Source: Cognatundibacterium luofuense (GTDB lineage: Bacteria; Pseudomonadota; Gammaproteobacteria; Burkholderiales; Burkholderiaceae_D). Taken from it: a DNA stretch of 64,000 bases. The stretch covers positions 1 to 64,000 of the forward strand of contig NZ_JAGSPN010000012.1 in assembly GCF_018139685.1 (NCBI RefSeq), written 5' to 3'. The notes beneath the pieces are model-generated. The model worked only from the letters and a program-made list of their open reading frames with translations, was not told the origin of the DNA and searched no databases. Positions 7,709 through 19,579 of the stretch are shown piece by piece (the first letter of the stretch is position 1; each line of letters starts with the position of its first letter). Both the position numbers and the translations under genes were made by a program.

Positions 7709-9742
7709 TCAGATATCCACAGGGTCCACTTCCACTGACCACTTCACCCGGCTGCGCAAAGCACGCAGCGCCGGAATCCATTCCCGCAAATACGCCTGCA
7801 AGGCCGGACGGGCTGCCGATTCGATCAGCAATTGCGCACGGTCACGGTTCGCTAAGCGGGTCAGTGTCATCGGCACCGGATCATGCACCATGATCTGCGG
7901 ATGACTGAGCAGTTCTGACGCCTCTTTCAGAAAAGCCACAGCCTGCGCCAGCTCTGCGGCTTCAGCGCGCAATAAAGCCTGATACACATATGGCGGAAAA
8001 CCGGCTTGCTGGCGCTCGAGCAAGATGTCTTTGGCAAAACCCGGATAATCATGGCGCATCAGCGCGTGATACAGCGGATGATCGGGATAGCGGGTCTGCA
8101 CCAGTACTTCGGCCGGGGTCAGATTGCCACCGGCGCGCCCTGCCCGTCCGGCCACCTGCATCAGTTGCGCGAACAAACGCTCACTGGCGCGGTAATCCTG
8201 AGAAAACAGCGCCGCATCCGGATTCAGCGCAGCCACCAGCGTCAGGCGTTTAAAGTCATGGCCTTTGGCGACCATTTGCGTACCGACCAGAATATCGACT
8301 TCGCCGTCATGCACCTTGTCAAATGCGGCCTCGGCACTGCCTTTCAGGCGGGTGGAATCAGCATCAATCCGGAATACGCGAGCCTCGGGGAACAGCGTTG
8401 CCAGCACTTCTTCCAGCCGCTGTGTACCGCGTCCCAGTGGTTGTAAGTCGATATTGCCGCAATCCGGACAAGTATGCGGGATCCTTTGTTCCAGTCCGCA
8501 ATGGTGGCAACGCAAACGGTGATCGCGCTTATGCAGCACCAGATTGGCGCTGCAGCGCGGACAAGGGCTGACCCAGCCGCAGGCTTCGCAACTGAGCACC
8601 GGTGCATAGCCGCGCCGGTTCAGGAACAACAGCGACTGTTCGCCGGCTTCCAGCCGCTTCGTGATCGCGGTAATCACGCGCGGACTCAGGCCTTCGCTGG
8701 GGCGTTCACGCTCGAGATTCACAATCCGTATCAGCGGCAGGGTGGCATCTTCGACCGCACGCTTGGTCAGAGTGCGCAACTGGTAACGTCCCTGCTGTGC
8801 GGCATACCAGCTTTCCAGCGAAGGCGTGGCCGATCCCAGCAGCACCGGAATCGCACGCTGATGCGCGCGCCAGATGGCCAGATCACGCGCACTGTAGCGC
8901 AAGCCTTCCTGCTGCTTATAGGACACATCATGCTCTTCATCGATAATGATCAGACGCAGCTTAGGTAAGGACGCCAGTACCGCCAGCCGTGTTCCCAGCA
9001 ATATGCGTGCATGTCCCAGATGTGCGTTCAGCCAGTGCAATGTACGCTCACCTTCAGACAAGCCGCTGTGCAGGGTGGCAACCGGCATGCCAGGAAACCG
9101 GGTGCGCAAATGGTTTTCCAGTTGCGGTGTCAGATTAATTTCCGGCACCAGAATCAGAATCTGTGCATCCGGTTCCTGCGCCAGCAAACGGGCTGCACTC
9201 TGCAGATACACTTCGGTTTTACCGCTGCCGGTGACGCCGAACAGCAAGTGGGTGGCAAAGCCATTGCCCTGGCATACTGCATCCACAACCGCCGCCTGCT
9301 CTTCATTCAGCACCGGAGCAGTGCTGACCTGCCAGACCGGCTGTGCAGGCTGCTTACTGATTTTTTTGAGTGCCTTGTCCAGCGCGACGGTTTTCAGCGC
9401 TTTCAGGTTTTTGGGCAGTGCGGGCAGCATCACTTCACCAACCGGACGGTGATAATAAGCAGCAGCAAACTGCGTCAGCGCCAGCCATTCCGCGTTCAGT
9501 GGCGCCAATTGCGGACGGGTCGCCAGGACGCTGCGGATTTTGTCCGGTGGCACATCTGTTTCCTGCAAAACGTCCATCACCATTGCTGCAACCTGCTGCC
9601 GTCCGAACGGCACTAGCACCAGTTGTCCGGGTTGCGGCTGAACCTGCTGTTCCGGTGGCAGAATAGCCGGATCAAAGCGGTAATCGAACAGACTGGCCAG
9701 CGGCGTATCAAGCGCCACACGCAGATAAATTGCAGAATTCAT
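7709..9742 (-). CDS. priA: Primosomal replication-restart helicase PriA
   Basis: A 677-residue superfamily 2 helicase that reloads the replisome at stalled forks. The N-terminal DNA-binding domain (about 1-110) is followed by Walker A GVTGSGKTEVYL (about 168) and the DEEH box in IIDEEHDVSYKQ. A zinc-binding set of paired cysteines follows (CEACG, CPRC, CHHCG, CPDCG, about 385-430), then a helicase C domain with QVAGRAGRAG. Length is slightly under E. coli PriA (732). The ATG at 9742 opens with YLRVALDTPL, typical of the family. It lies downstream of hemE in the same direction, but a terminator and a 480-bp gap with DnaA boxes separate them. Confidence 0.96.
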   Translation of the reverse strand: MNSAIYLRVALDTPLASLFDYRFDPAILPPEQQVQPQPGQLVLVPFGRQQVAAMVMDVLQETDVPPDKIRSVLATRPQLAPLNAEWLALTQFAAAYYHRPVGEVMLPALPKNLKALKTVALDKALKKISKQPAQPVWQVSTAPVLNEEQAAVVDAVCQGNGFATHLLFGVTGSGKTEVYLQSAARLLAQEPDAQILILVPEINLTPQLENHLRTRFPGMPVATLHSGLSEGERTLHWLNAHLGHARILLGTRLAVLASLPKLRLIIIDEEHDVSYKQQEGLRYSARDLAIWRAHQRAIPVLLGSATPSLESWYAAQQGRYQLRTLTKRAVEDATLPLIRIVNLERERPSEGLSPRVITAITKRLEAGEQSLLFLNRRGYAPVLSCEACGWVSPCPRCSANLVLHKRDHRLRCHHCGLEQRIPHTCPDCGNIDLQPLGRGTQRLEEVLATLFPEARVFRIDADSTRLKGSAEAAFDKVHDGEVDILVGTQMVAKGHDFKRLTLVAALNPDAALFSQDYRASERLFAQLMQVAGRAGRAGGNLTPAEVLVQTRYPDHPLYHALMRHDYPGFAKDILLERQQAGFPPYVYQALLRAEAAELAQAVAFLKEASELLSHPQIMVHDPVPMTLTRLANRDRAQLLIESAARPALQAYLREWIPALRALRSRVKWSVEVDPVDI

Positions 9743-10141
9743 GCTGGATTTCAGGACAGTTTTTCACTGTCAGATCAGGGATTGCAGAAGATTGTAAGGA
9801 AAAGCCGTACATCTGTGGATAACTTTGTGAAAAAAGACCGCTTGACAGTGATAAAAACTAAGCGGGACGCGGCTTTTGCACGATCTCCCTGTAATTTCGC
9901 CCATTTTTTTATTCTTTAAAATCAATAACTTATATTTTTTACGCAGAAGCAACGTCGTTTTTCTGCTAATTCTCCACAGCGCACGGATTTTGTGCATAAG
10001 TCACCTGTGCACAGTTTTGTGACGCAATGCGGAAACCCAGTATTCATGCGGCTTTCCAGCCATTTTCCATGTAAAAACCGCAAGCTTGCTGGGTGTTGCC
10101 ATGCAACATGCAGTGATGGCGCGCCGTCATGCCGGTTTTAC
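9743..10141. promoter_or_regulatory. priA upstream region with DnaA-box-like sites
   Basis: This non-coding region ahead of priA holds TGTGGATAA (9814-9822) and TGTGCATAA (9991-9999), both exact TTATNCACA boxes on the minus strand, plus the near-match TTCTCCACA (9970-9978). The middle is AT-rich. DnaA control of priA, or a role as an origin-flanking DnaA reservoir, is inference. Confidence 0.5.
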
Positions 10142-10179
10142 AAAAAAACAGCCTGCTGTCCGGCAGGAGCAACAGGCTG
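10142..10179 (-). terminator. Rho-independent terminator of hemE
   Basis: CAGCCTG (10149-10155) pairs with CAGGCTG (10173-10179), with an additional internal stem. Read on the minus strand, the hairpin is followed by seven Ts (10142-10148). It lies 46 bases beyond the hemE stop. Confidence 0.8.
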
Positions 10180-10224
10180 AGTATGCTGACAAACGGTGCA
10201 GCCAGCACCTTTTTGCGGCCGGTA

Positions 10225-11316
10225 TCAGGCGGCTGTCTGACGCTGACGACGGCTGTATTCGTGTACGGTTTCCACCAGCACGCTGACTGCTTCCGGTGGC
10301 GTATGCTGGGAAATACCATGTCCCAGATTAAAGACATGGCCGTGACCTGCCGACGGCGTACCATAGGCGTCCAGCGTCGCAATCACCTGTTCGCGGATCT
10401 GCGCCGGTTCTGCAAACAGAACCGCCGGATCAATATTGCCCTGCAGAGCGACTTTATCGCCGGCACGGCGACGCGCTTCGCCCAGATTCACAGTCCAGTC
10501 CAGACCAATCGCATCGGCCCCGCTGTCCGCAATCTGTTCCAGCCACAGGCCGCCGCCCTTAGTGAATACGATTGCCGGAATACGCTGACCATCTTTCTCA
10601 CGCTGCAAACCACTGACGATGCGGCGCATGTATTCGAGTGAGAAAGTCTGATAAGCACCGTCTGCCAGCGCACCGCCCCAGCTGTCAAAAATCATCACTG
10701 CCTGCGCACCGGCATCAATCTGCGCATTCAGATAGGTGGTGACTGCCTGTGCATTCAGCTCCAGAATGCGGTGCATCAGATCCGGACGGCTGTACATCAT
10801 TTTCTTCACGGTATGGAATTCACGTGAACCTTCACCTTCCACCATGTAGCAAGCCAGTGTCCACGGGCTGCCGGAGAAACCGATCAGCGGTACACGACCA
10901 TTCAGCGCACGGCGAATCGACGTTACCGCGTCATACACATATTGCAGGCTGCCCTCTTCCGGCACACGCAGGTTCTGCACATCGGCTTCTGTCGCCAGAC
11001 GACGTTCAAATTTCGGGCCTTCACCATCGGCAAAATACAAACCCAGACCCATCGCATCCGGCACGGTCAGAATATCGGAGAACAGAATCGCTGCATCCAG
11101 CGGATAACGGTCTATCGGTTGCAGCGTCACTTCGGTCGCAAAATCCGGATTTTTTGCCAGTCCCATGAACGAACCGGCTACTTTACGGGTGGCGCGGTAC
11201 TCCGGCAGATAACGGCCGGCCTGACGCATCAGCCACAGTGGTGTGTAGTCGGTTTTCTGACGCAGCAGAGCACGCAGAAATGTGTCGTTTTGGAGCGGAG
11301 CAAATTGTGAAGACAT
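10225..11316 (-). CDS. hemE: Uroporphyrinogen decarboxylase
   Basis: A 363-residue cytoplasmic enzyme of heme biosynthesis that removes four carboxyl groups from uroporphyrinogen III to give coproporphyrinogen III. Family signatures are [17 protein letters not shown] (about 25-41), the catalytic-site region [16 protein letters not shown] (Asp of FSDI), [16 protein letters not shown] and a C-terminal [16 protein letters not shown]. The ATG at 11316 gives the usual N-terminus ([16 protein letters not shown]). Both flanks are gene-free and contain DnaA-box-like sequences. Confidence 0.97.
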   Translation of the reverse strand: MSSQFAPLQNDTFLRALLRQKTDYTPLWLMRQAGRYLPEYRATRKVAGSFMGLAKNPDFATEVTLQPIDRYPLDAAILFSDILTVPDAMGLGLYFADGEGPKFERRLATEADVQNLRVPEEGSLQYVYDAVTSIRRALNGRVPLIGFSGSPWTLACYMVEGEGSREFHTVKKMMYSRPDLMHRILELNAQAVTTYLNAQIDAGAQAVMIFDSWGGALADGAYQTFSLEYMRRIVSGLQREKDGQRIPAIVFTKGGGLWLEQIADSGADAIGLDWTVNLGEARRRAGDKVALQGNIDPAVLFAEPAQIREQVIATLDAYGTPSAGHGHVFNLGHGISQHTPPEAVSVLVETVHEYSRRQRQTAA

Positions 11317-11401
11317 GGTATTCCGTCTGGGTTTTCTGGGAAAAATGGCCGGCGAATCCATCGTCGGCGCGTATCAGCGTACATTATCGCTGATGATGGG
11401 G

Positions 11402-11734
11402 CTATCCACATCTGATCTGACGCAATTTGCCGGAAAAACACTGTCCACAAACCGGTAAATTTCTGTGGATAACTTTGTGGAGATTTTTTTTCAAAAACAG
11501 CGTTTTTTCACAACTGTTAACCACTGTTAACAGAATTTTTATATAAGCACTTGTTTTTAAAAAGATTTTTTTAAAATTCATCGCTGAAGAAAATATTCAG
11601 CCTGTTTTTTAAGCACCAAAAACTGTGCATAAGTCTGCAATCCTGATAAAAAAACTACTGTTCGTTTACACAGCATGTGAGTGATCGCTACGCGCCTGAA
11701 TCCATATGGATCAGATCTCCCCAAGTTGTCCACA
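11402..11734. promoter_or_regulatory. DnaA-box cluster and AT-rich tract upstream of hemE
   Basis: Between hemE and the PPK2 gene lie CTATCCACA (11402), CTGTCCACA (11441), TGTGGATAA (11464-11472, perfect), TGTGCATAA (11624-11632, fits TTATNCACA) and TTGTCCACA (11726). They flank a very AT-rich stretch at 11481-11610. This resembles origin architecture. However, the ATP synthase operon to the right would then face the replication fork, so it ranks below the 45-kb region as oriC. It may be a DnaA-titration or regulatory site. Confidence 0.5.
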
Positions 11735-11799
11735 AGGCATAATCAGACACTGGTCTGCGTTGCTTGTAAAACGCCGTTGACAACACGCCATGACTATTG

Positions 11800-12627
11800 T
11801 CAGTCAGGAACCCTGATACTGGCATATTCAGGATGTGGCGCAGGATACTTCAGCTGCAGGTTATCCAGAATTTCTCTGACAATATGGGCGATAACCAGAT
11901 TGCGCTGCGTTTTGGAGTCTGCAGGAACAATAAACCATGGCGCATGCGGTGCATTAGTCGCCCGTACAGCGTTTTCATATGCCCGCTGGTATGCATCCCA
12001 GTGCGCTCGCTCTGCAAGGTCTGAGGGATCGAATTTCCAGTGTTTCTGCGGATCTTTCAATCGCTCTTCCAGCCGCTGTTTTTGTTCCGCTTTGGAAATG
12101 TGCAGAAAAAACTTCAGAATCACTGTCCCGGTATCAGTCAGCATGCGCTCAAAGTCGCGGATATGACCATAACGCTGTTCGCATTCTTTTTCAGAAATCC
12201 AGTCGTGAACACGGGTAATCAGCACATCTTCATAGTGGCTGCGGTTAAAAATCACAATTTCGCCGGCGCCCGGCACAGCTTGATGAATACGCCACAGATA
12301 ATCATGATCTTTCTCCTGCTGCGTCGGCGCCTTAAACGCCACAGTACGTGCACCCAGCGGATTAATATCCCCAAACACGGCTTTAACCGTGCCGTCTTTG
12401 CCCGAAGTATCCATGCCTTGCAGAATAATCAGCAACTTTTTACTACGGGACGCGGTAAACACATCCTGCCATTCTGCAATATGCTGTGCCAGTTCACGCG
12501 TCAGTTCTTTATCCAGTTGCTTGGCATCGGGTACACCTGCGGCGGCAGCTCCCAGCCTGCGTAGTCCTGCGTCCTCGTCCTTCAGCGTAAAGTTTTCAGT
12601 TGCTCTGAACATATCAGCATATTTCAT
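11800..12627 (-). CDS. ppk2: Polyphosphate kinase 2 family protein
   Basis: A 275-residue PPK2 enzyme that transfers phosphate between polyphosphate and nucleotides. The Walker A-like LIILQGMDTSGKDGTVKAVF (about 68-87), the lid-region arginines and the Walker B-like VIFNRSHYEDVLITRVH are all present. Class (AMP, ADP or GDP use) cannot be decided from reading; the single-domain length fits class I or III. The ATG at 12627 is preceded by GGGGGAGAAAAC. An upstream in-frame ATG at 12678 overlaps the neighbouring gene and lacks such a site. Confidence 0.9.
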   Translation of the reverse strand: MKYADMFRATENFTLKDEDAGLRRLGAAAAGVPDAKQLDKELTRELAQHIAEWQDVFTASRSKKLLIILQGMDTSGKDGTVKAVFGDINPLGARTVAFKAPTQQEKDHDYLWRIHQAVPGAGEIVIFNRSHYEDVLITRVHDWISEKECEQRYGHIRDFERMLTDTGTVILKFFLHISKAEQKQRLEERLKDPQKHWKFDPSDLAERAHWDAYQRAYENAVRATNAPHAPWFIVPADSKTQRNLVIAHIVREILDNLQLKYPAPHPEYASIRVPD

Positions 12628-12643
12628 GTTTTCTCCCCCTGCA

Positions 12644-13093
12644 TCAGTGAATTCGTGCTGCACGTAAGCGATGTTCAACCATCAGACAGGCATCCATGAC
12701 AACCAGCAAACCGGCACTACGTGCAGTTTCTGCCGCACCTGCGTGAACAATGCCGGATTGCAGCCACAGGCAGCCTGCTCCGTTAGCAATCGCCGCTTCT
12801 GTAATGGCGGGAACAGCATCTGCCTGACGAAACACATCTACGATATCCACAGGGCCTGTGGCAGAGGCTTCAGATAAATCGCGCACAATCATTTGTCCAC
12901 GCCAGATTTGTCCGGCCAGCCCAGGATTAACCGGGATCACTTTGTAACCCTGATCAGCGAGATAGGCAGCAACATAGTGTGAGGGGCGCTCAGGATTAGC
13001 AGAAAAGCCAACAACTGCGATTGTTTTTGCTTGCTGCAGGCAGCACAGCACAGGATCAGGTGCTGCGTTACAGCTGCGTATTTGATCTGACAT
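12644..13093 (-). CDS. CoA-binding domain protein (YccU-like)
   Basis: A 149-residue CoA-binding Rossmann protein of the succinyl-CoA ligase-like family. The core is TIAVVGFSANPERPSHYVAA (about 25-44), then KVIPVNPGLAGQIW, DIVDVFRQADAVP and GAGCLWLQSGIVH, with CLMVEHRL at the end, as in YccU homologues. The start at 13093 is preferred because GAGGAA lies eight bases upstream; the ATG at 13099 would sit too close to it. Biochemical role is unknown. It ends 17 bases before the PPK2 start and is likely co-transcribed with it. Confidence 0.82.
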   Translation of the reverse strand: MSDQIRSCNAAPDPVLCCLQQAKTIAVVGFSANPERPSHYVAAYLADQGYKVIPVNPGLAGQIWRGQMIVRDLSEASATGPVDIVDVFRQADAVPAITEAAIANGAGCLWLQSGIVHAGAAETARSAGLLVVMDACLMVEHRLRAARIH

Positions 13094-13153
13094 GCTCATT
13101 TCCTCAGTAAATTTGCCGTAACGATAAAACCAGTCTGCACAGACCAGACATAT

Positions 13154-13573
13154 TTATTTCTTCAGATAGCGGTGAATGGTTGCCAGCTGTGCGATGGCTG
13201 ACGCCAGTTCTGCGTGTACTTTGGTGTGATCGACGCTGGCATCACGATGTGCCAGCTCACGCTCAGCGTGGCGACGTGCTTCATTCGCTCTCGCCTCATC
13301 CAGATCACGCGCGCGAATTGCGGTGTTTGCAAGAACAATCACTTTATATGGCTGAACCTCGAGAAATCCGCCTGCGACAAAGACCAGTTCCTCTCTTGCC
13401 TGCCGCGGCAAGCGGATACGCACTGCACCCGGACGTATACGTGAAATGAGCGGTGTATGCTGAGGATAAATACCCAGTTCACCGCTTTCGCCGGGGAGTA
13501 CAACAAATTCCGCCGCTCCCGAAAAAATCGCTTCTTCAGCAGAAACTACTTCCACTTGCAAAGTCTGAGGCAT
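13154..13573 (-). CDS. Second ATP synthase epsilon subunit (AtpC paralogue)
   Basis: A 139-residue epsilon-subunit homologue located downstream of the operon's own atpC and separated from it by a terminator. By hand alignment about 91 of 139 positions match the first copy. Conserved are [11 protein letters not shown], the [12 protein letters not shown] loop, [14 protein letters not shown] and VFVAGG.LEVQP. The C-terminal helical domain carries LDEARA, which fits the (I/L)DxxRA ATP-binding motif described for some bacterial epsilon subunits; copy 1 has LDEAKA. ACGGAG precedes the ATG. It is not a fragment, since full length and reading frame are kept. It may be an alternative, differently regulated inhibitor subunit (inference). 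Confidence 0.88.
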   Translation of the reverse strand: MPQTLQVEVVSAEEAIFSGAAEFVVLPGESGELGIYPQHTPLISRIRPGAVRIRLPRQAREELVFVAGGFLEVQPYKVIVLANTAIRARDLDEARANEARRHAERELAHRDASVDHTKVHAELASAIAQLATIHRYLKK

Positions 13574-13730
13574 GAAAACTCCGTGTATGAAGTATGCAGC
13601 GAAAAACGATGGTAAATTTCGTTAGCACGATGCATGAATCATAACGTTCTTTCCATCATCTCAGTACCTGCCGGTCGAGAAATTTGAAACAACAGGTAGC
13701 AACAGCGAACCACTTTACGCTGCACCAAAA

Positions 13731-13758
13731 ACAAAAGGCAGCCAGAAGGCTGCCTTTT
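13731..13758 (-). terminator. Terminator between the two atpC genes
   Basis: AAAAGGCAGCC (13733-13743) pairs with GGCTGCCTTTT (13748-13758) around a 4-base loop. On the minus strand the hairpin is followed by T-rich TTTTGTTTTT. It should end the main atp transcript, so the second epsilon gene needs read-through or its own promoter. Confidence 0.85.
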
Positions 13759-13779
13759 GCTGTCTTATCCACTGAAAAA

Positions 13780-14202
13780 TCAGCGTTTCTGACGCAATTT
13801 CTGAATTGCTGCAAGTTGTGCCACCGCTGCTGCCAGTTCGGCTTGTGCTTTCGCATAGTCGATTTTGGAGTCACGGTTCGCCAGCGCCTGCTCAGCCAGT
13901 TTCTTGGCTTCAGCAGCTTTTGCTTCGTCCAGATCATGTCCGCGAATCGCGGTATCTGCCAACACAGTTACACCATCTGGTTGCACTTCAAGAATACCAC
14001 CGGCCACGAAAACAAATTCTTCGTCAGCACGGCCGCTGATCTTGATGCGCACTGCGCCCGGTTTGATACGGGTGATCAGTGGTGTGTGTTTCGGATAAAT
14101 ACCTAATTCACCGGACTCACCTGGCAACGCGACGAATTCAGCTTCTCCGGAGAAAATAGATTCTTCCGCAGAAACCACGTCAACGTGAATTGTGTGTGCC
14201 AT
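13780..14202 (-). CDS. atpC: ATP synthase epsilon subunit
   Basis: A 140-residue epsilon subunit of the F1 central stalk, which couples gamma rotation and can inhibit ATP hydrolysis through its C-terminal helices. The N-terminal beta-sandwich (1 to about 84) contains [20 protein letters not shown]. The C-terminal helix hairpin (about 90-138) carries [17 protein letters not shown]. It follows atpD by 70 bases in the operon. This copy sits at the usual atpC position, so it is taken as the primary one. Confidence 0.97.
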   Translation of the reverse strand: MAHTIHVDVVSAEESIFSGEAEFVALPGESGELGIYPKHTPLITRIKPGAVRIKISGRADEEFVFVAGGILEVQPDGVTVLADTAIRGHDLDEAKAAEAKKLAEQALANRDSKIDYAKAQAELAAAVAQLAAIQKLRQKR

Positions 14203-14272
14203 GTTAGACCCTTTGTATACGCTTGAAAAAGCTTATGCTGCGGTCACGGGTACCGCAGCATGACTCACTGCA

Positions 14273-15706
<1,434 letters not shown>

Positions 15707-16576
15707 TTAGACCGCTGCCGCACCGGCGACGATCTCGGAGAGCTCTTTGGTAATCGCAGCCTGACGGGTCTTGTTGTAGACCAGCTTCAGTTCTTTGATC
15801 ACATTACCCGCATTTTCACTTGCCGCCTTCATCGCCACCATACGGGCCGACTGTTCGGACGCCATGTTTTCAGCAACAGCCTGATAAATCAGCGCTTCAA
15901 CATAACGAATCAGCAATTCATCAATCACGGTTGGCGCATCCGGCTCATAGATGTAATCCCATGAATGGGAAGACTCATCTGCCTTCAGCTTGTCAGAACT
16001 CAGTGGCAGCAATTGCTCCAGCACTGGTTCTTGTTTCATCGTGTTGATAAAACGGGTATATGTCAGGTAAACCGCGTCGAGCTTTCCTTCCTGATAAGCA
16101 TCCAGCAATACTTTTACCGGACCAATCAGTTTATCGAGGTGCGGTGTGTCGCCCAGTTGTACAACCTGGGAAACCACTGGTGCACCGATACGATTCAGGA
16201 AGCCAAGGCCTTTATTACCAATCGCAACCGTTTCAACTTGTAAGCCTTTACCTTCGAGTTCACGCAGCTTCTGGGTAACCAGACGCAGGACGTTGGTGTT
16301 CAAGCCACCGCACAGGCCTTTGTCTGTTGTCACCACGATCAGGCCGATTTTTTTGGCCTGATCTTGCTGAATCATGAAAGGATGCGTGTACTCTGGATTG
16401 GCTTGTGACAGGTTCGCAGCGATATTACGAATTTTCTCACTGTATGGACGGGCAGCACGCATACGATCCTGCGCTTTACGCATTTTCGATGCAGCTACCA
16501 TTTCCATCGCTTTGGTGATCTTTTTCGTATTTTCTACGCTTTTGATCTTGCCACGTATCTCTTTGCCTGCAGCCAT
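15707..16576 (-). CDS. atpG: ATP synthase gamma subunit
   Basis: A 289-residue central-stalk rotor subunit. The N-terminal helix reads [19 protein letters not shown] with [14 protein letters not shown], and the C-terminal helix has [20 protein letters not shown] and [14 protein letters not shown]-like sequence, both diagnostic. Between them is a Rossmann-like domain including [16 protein letters not shown]. It is the third F1 gene after atpH and atpA. Confidence 0.97.
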   Translation of the reverse strand: MAAGKEIRGKIKSVENTKKITKAMEMVAASKMRKAQDRMRAARPYSEKIRNIAANLSQANPEYTHPFMIQQDQAKKIGLIVVTTDKGLCGGLNTNVLRLVTQKLRELEGKGLQVETVAIGNKGLGFLNRIGAPVVSQVVQLGDTPHLDKLIGPVKVLLDAYQEGKLDAVYLTYTRFINTMKQEPVLEQLLPLSSDKLKADESSHSWDYIYEPDAPTVIDELLIRYVEALIYQAVAENMASEQSARMVAMKAASENAGNVIKELKLVYNKTRQAAITKELSEIVAGAAAV

Positions 16577-16605
16577 GAGTATTGACTCCTTCTAGCTACA
16601 GTCGA

Positions 16606-18147
16606 TTAATATGCGCCGGATTTTTTGAAATCAGCAATTGCGGCAGCCATGGCAGCTTCGCCATCTTTGTCCAGTTGCTTGGTTTCTTCGATCTTAGCGA
16701 GCAATGCAGCGTGGCTGGTCTTCAGGAAGTTATGCAGACCGGATTCGAACGACAGAACGCTCGTAACGGCAACATCATCCAGATAGCCTTTGTTTGCTGC
16801 AAACAGGCTCGCTGCCATCAGAGAGATAGACAGTGGAGAATATTGTGCCTGTTTGAGCAATTCAGTAACGCGCGCACCACGGTCCAGCTGCTTACGGGTT
16901 GCTTCGTCCAGATCGGAAGCAAACTGCGCAAACGCTGCCAGTTCACGGTACTGCGCCAGGTCGGTACGGATACCACCGGACAGATTCTTAATAACTTTAG
17001 TCTGCGCAGCACCACCAACACGGGAAACAGAAATACCAGCGTTAATCGCCGGACGAATACCGGAGTTAAACAGATTGGTTTCCAGGAAGATCTGACCGTC
17101 AGTAATCGAAATAACGTTAGTCGGAACGAACGCAGAAACGTCACCAGCCTGAGTTTCAATAATCGGCAACGCAGTCAGAGAACCGGTTTTGCCTTTTACT
17201 TCACCCTTGGTGAATGCTTCAACGTAGTCAGCGTTAACACGCGCTGCACGTTCCAGCAGACGGGAGTGCAGGTAGAATACGTCACCTGGGTATGCTTCAC
17301 GGCCTGGTGGGCGGCGCAGCAGCAGGGAAACCTGACGGTAAGCAACCGCTTGTTTGGACAGATCATCATAAATGATCAGTGCGTCTTCACCACGATCACG
17401 GAAGTATTCACCCATTGCGCAACCGGAGTATGCAGCAACGTATTGCATCGCTGCAGATTCAGATGCAGTCGCAGCAACAACAATGGTGTAATCCATTGCG
17501 CCGTTTGCTTCCAGAGCACGTACCACGTTTTTGACGGATGATGCTTTCTGACCGATCGCAACGTAGATACAGGTCATGTTCTGACCTTTTTGATTGATGA
17601 TCGCATCAATCGCTACAGCTGTTTTACCAGTCTGACGGTCACCAATGATAAGCTCACGCTGACCACGACCAACCGGAACCATCGCATCAATCGCTTTCAG
17701 ACCTGTTTGCATAGGCTGAGAAACGGATTCACGGGCAATAACGCCCGGAGCGATTTTTTCGATCGGTGCAGACAGGGCTGCATTGATCGGGCCTTTGCCA
17801 TCGATAGGCTGACCCAGCGCGTTAACAACGCGGCCGCACAGTTCAGGACCAATCGGCACTTCCAGAATACGGCCGGTACATTTAACGGTATCGCCTTCGG
17901 AAATGTGCTCGTAGTCACCCAGAATAACGGCACCAACGGAGTCACGCTCCAGATTCAGCGCCAGACCAAATGTGTTACCAGGGAATTCCAGCATCTCACC
18001 TTGCATCGCGTCAGACAGACCGTGAATGCGGCAGATGCCGTCGGTTACGGAGATGACCGTACCTTGATTACGGATCTCAGCGGAATCACCAAGGCCTTGG
18101 ATCCGGCTCTTGATCAGCTCGCTGATTTCAGATGGGTTGAGTTGCAT
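16606..18147 (-). CDS. atpA: ATP synthase alpha subunit
   Basis: A 513-residue non-catalytic nucleotide-binding subunit of F1, the same length as E. coli AtpA. The P-loop [15 protein letters not shown] lies near 169. [20 protein letters not shown] and [20 protein letters not shown] are conserved, and the alpha arginine finger region follows in [12 protein letters not shown]. Its position between atpH and atpG is standard. Confidence 0.98.
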   Translation of the reverse strand: MQLNPSEISELIKSRIQGLGDSAEIRNQGTVISVTDGICRIHGLSDAMQGEMLEFPGNTFGLALNLERDSVGAVILGDYEHISEGDTVKCTGRILEVPIGPELCGRVVNALGQPIDGKGPINAALSAPIEKIAPGVIARESVSQPMQTGLKAIDAMVPVGRGQRELIIGDRQTGKTAVAIDAIINQKGQNMTCIYVAIGQKASSVKNVVRALEANGAMDYTIVVAATASESAAMQYVAAYSGCAMGEYFRDRGEDALIIYDDLSKQAVAYRQVSLLLRRPPGREAYPGDVFYLHSRLLERAARVNADYVEAFTKGEVKGKTGSLTALPIIETQAGDVSAFVPTNVISITDGQIFLETNLFNSGIRPAINAGISVSRVGGAAQTKVIKNLSGGIRTDLAQYRELAAFAQFASDLDEATRKQLDRGARVTELLKQAQYSPLSISLMAASLFAANKGYLDDVAVTSVLSFESGLHNFLKTSHAALLAKIEETKQLDKDGEAAMAAAIADFKKSGAY

Positions 18148-18173
18148 ACTAACTCCTAATATGTATTACGTTC

Positions 18174-18707
18174 TTACGCTGTCAGAGCGGCCTGCATTTT
18201 CTGCAGCTTTGCGCGAACCGACGTATCGAGCACCTGATCACCAACCACTACACGCACACCACCGATCAGAGAAGAATCCACTGTAACGGTCGGGTGCAGC
18301 TTGCGGCCAAATTTCTTTTCCAGTGTCGCAGCCAGCTCATTGACCTGATCTGCTGTCATTTCAAAAGCGCTGGTAACCTCTGCATCTGCTGCACCTTCGT
18401 GTGCATTTTTCAGAGCATGAAACTGGAACGCGATTTCCGGCAGCAAAGTCAGACGGTCATAGTCAGCAATGGTGTTGATAAAGTTTTTCACTTCATCATT
18501 TGCTGGCGTTTTGAGCGCAGACAGGAAAATCTCAGCGCGCTGAGCGGCCGAGACTTTGGGGTTGTGTGCAAGAGCTTGTACATCGGGATGCGCAGCTACC
18601 TGTGCAATTTCAGAAACCAGTTCTGCCCAGGAGGACAGATTACCGGCCTGAGCAACACGGAACAGCGCTTCTGCGTAAGGACGAGCGATCGTTGCGAGTT
18701 CGGCCAT
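18174..18707 (-). CDS. atpH: ATP synthase delta subunit
   Basis: A 177-residue peripheral-stalk subunit joining F1 alpha to the b dimer. The N-terminal helical bundle begins [19 protein letters not shown]. The C-terminal part includes [29 protein letters not shown], the usual OSCP/delta signature. The stop of atpF lies two bases before its start. Confidence 0.96.
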   Translation of the reverse strand: MAELATIARPYAEALFRVAQAGNLSSWAELVSEIAQVAAHPDVQALAHNPKVSAAQRAEIFLSALKTPANDEVKNFINTIADYDRLTLLPEIAFQFHALKNAHEGAADAEVTSAFEMTADQVNELAATLEKKFGRKLHPTVTVDSSLIGGVRVVVGDQVLDTSVRAKLQKMQAALTA

Positions 18708-18709
18708 GA

Positions 18710-19180
18710 TTACAGCTCGGTTTTGAGTTGAGTCAACAGATCTGCGTGAGCGGATGCATTGATTTCACGCTTCAGAATCTGCTCTGCGCCTTTCACTGCC
18801 AGTACGGCAACCTGGTCGCGCAGCTCTTCACGTGCTTTAGTAACTTGATTGTCAGCGTCTGCTTTAGCAGCAGCGATGATGCGCGCAGCTTCAGCAGCCG
18901 CTGCATTTTTCGCTTCTTCGATGATCGCCAGTGCACGCTTTTCTGCGTCGCCAACACGTTTCTGGCCTTCTTGCGCTGCTGTTGCCAGCTCAGCCTGAAC
19001 ACGTTTTTCTGCAGCCTGCATTTCTGCACGGCCACGGTCAGCAGCTGCCAGACCGTCCGCGATTTTATTGCGGCGTTCATCAAGTGCAGCGATGATTGGC
19101 GGCCATACGAACTTCATGGTGACCAATGCCAAAACAAAGAATACTATGCACTGATAAAATAAAGTTGCATTTAAGTTCAC
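18710..19180 (-). CDS. atpF: ATP synthase b subunit
   Basis: A 156-residue peripheral-stalk subunit with one N-terminal membrane helix ([20 protein letters not shown], about 7-26) followed by a long, charged Ala-rich coiled coil ([20 protein letters not shown] and on). This is the same length as E. coli AtpF. It lies between atpE and atpH. Confidence 0.96.
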   Translation of the reverse strand: MNLNATLFYQCIVFFVLALVTMKFVWPPIIAALDERRNKIADGLAAADRGRAEMQAAEKRVQAELATAAQEGQKRVGDAEKRALAIIEEAKNAAAAEAARIIAAAKADADNQVTKAREELRDQVAVLAVKGAEQILKREINASAHADLLTQLKTEL

Positions 19181-19250
19181 GGTATTTCCTTATCTAAATG
19201 GATCAAGCCGGAAGCGAAAACCACTTCCGGCACAGAAAGGAAAAATCGTA

Positions 19251-19502
<252 letters not shown>

Positions 19503-19579
19503 TCAAAAAAAATTAAAATGAACCAAAAAACAAAAACACAAGAATGAAATCGCGCTTGCCGCTTATTCTAACCAGATGC

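Noticed and set aside
13154-13573. The second epsilon gene as a pseudogene or assembly duplicate.
   Set aside because: The DNA and protein differ at about a third of residues, the frame is intact and a ribosome site is present, so it is neither a recent copy nor decayed.
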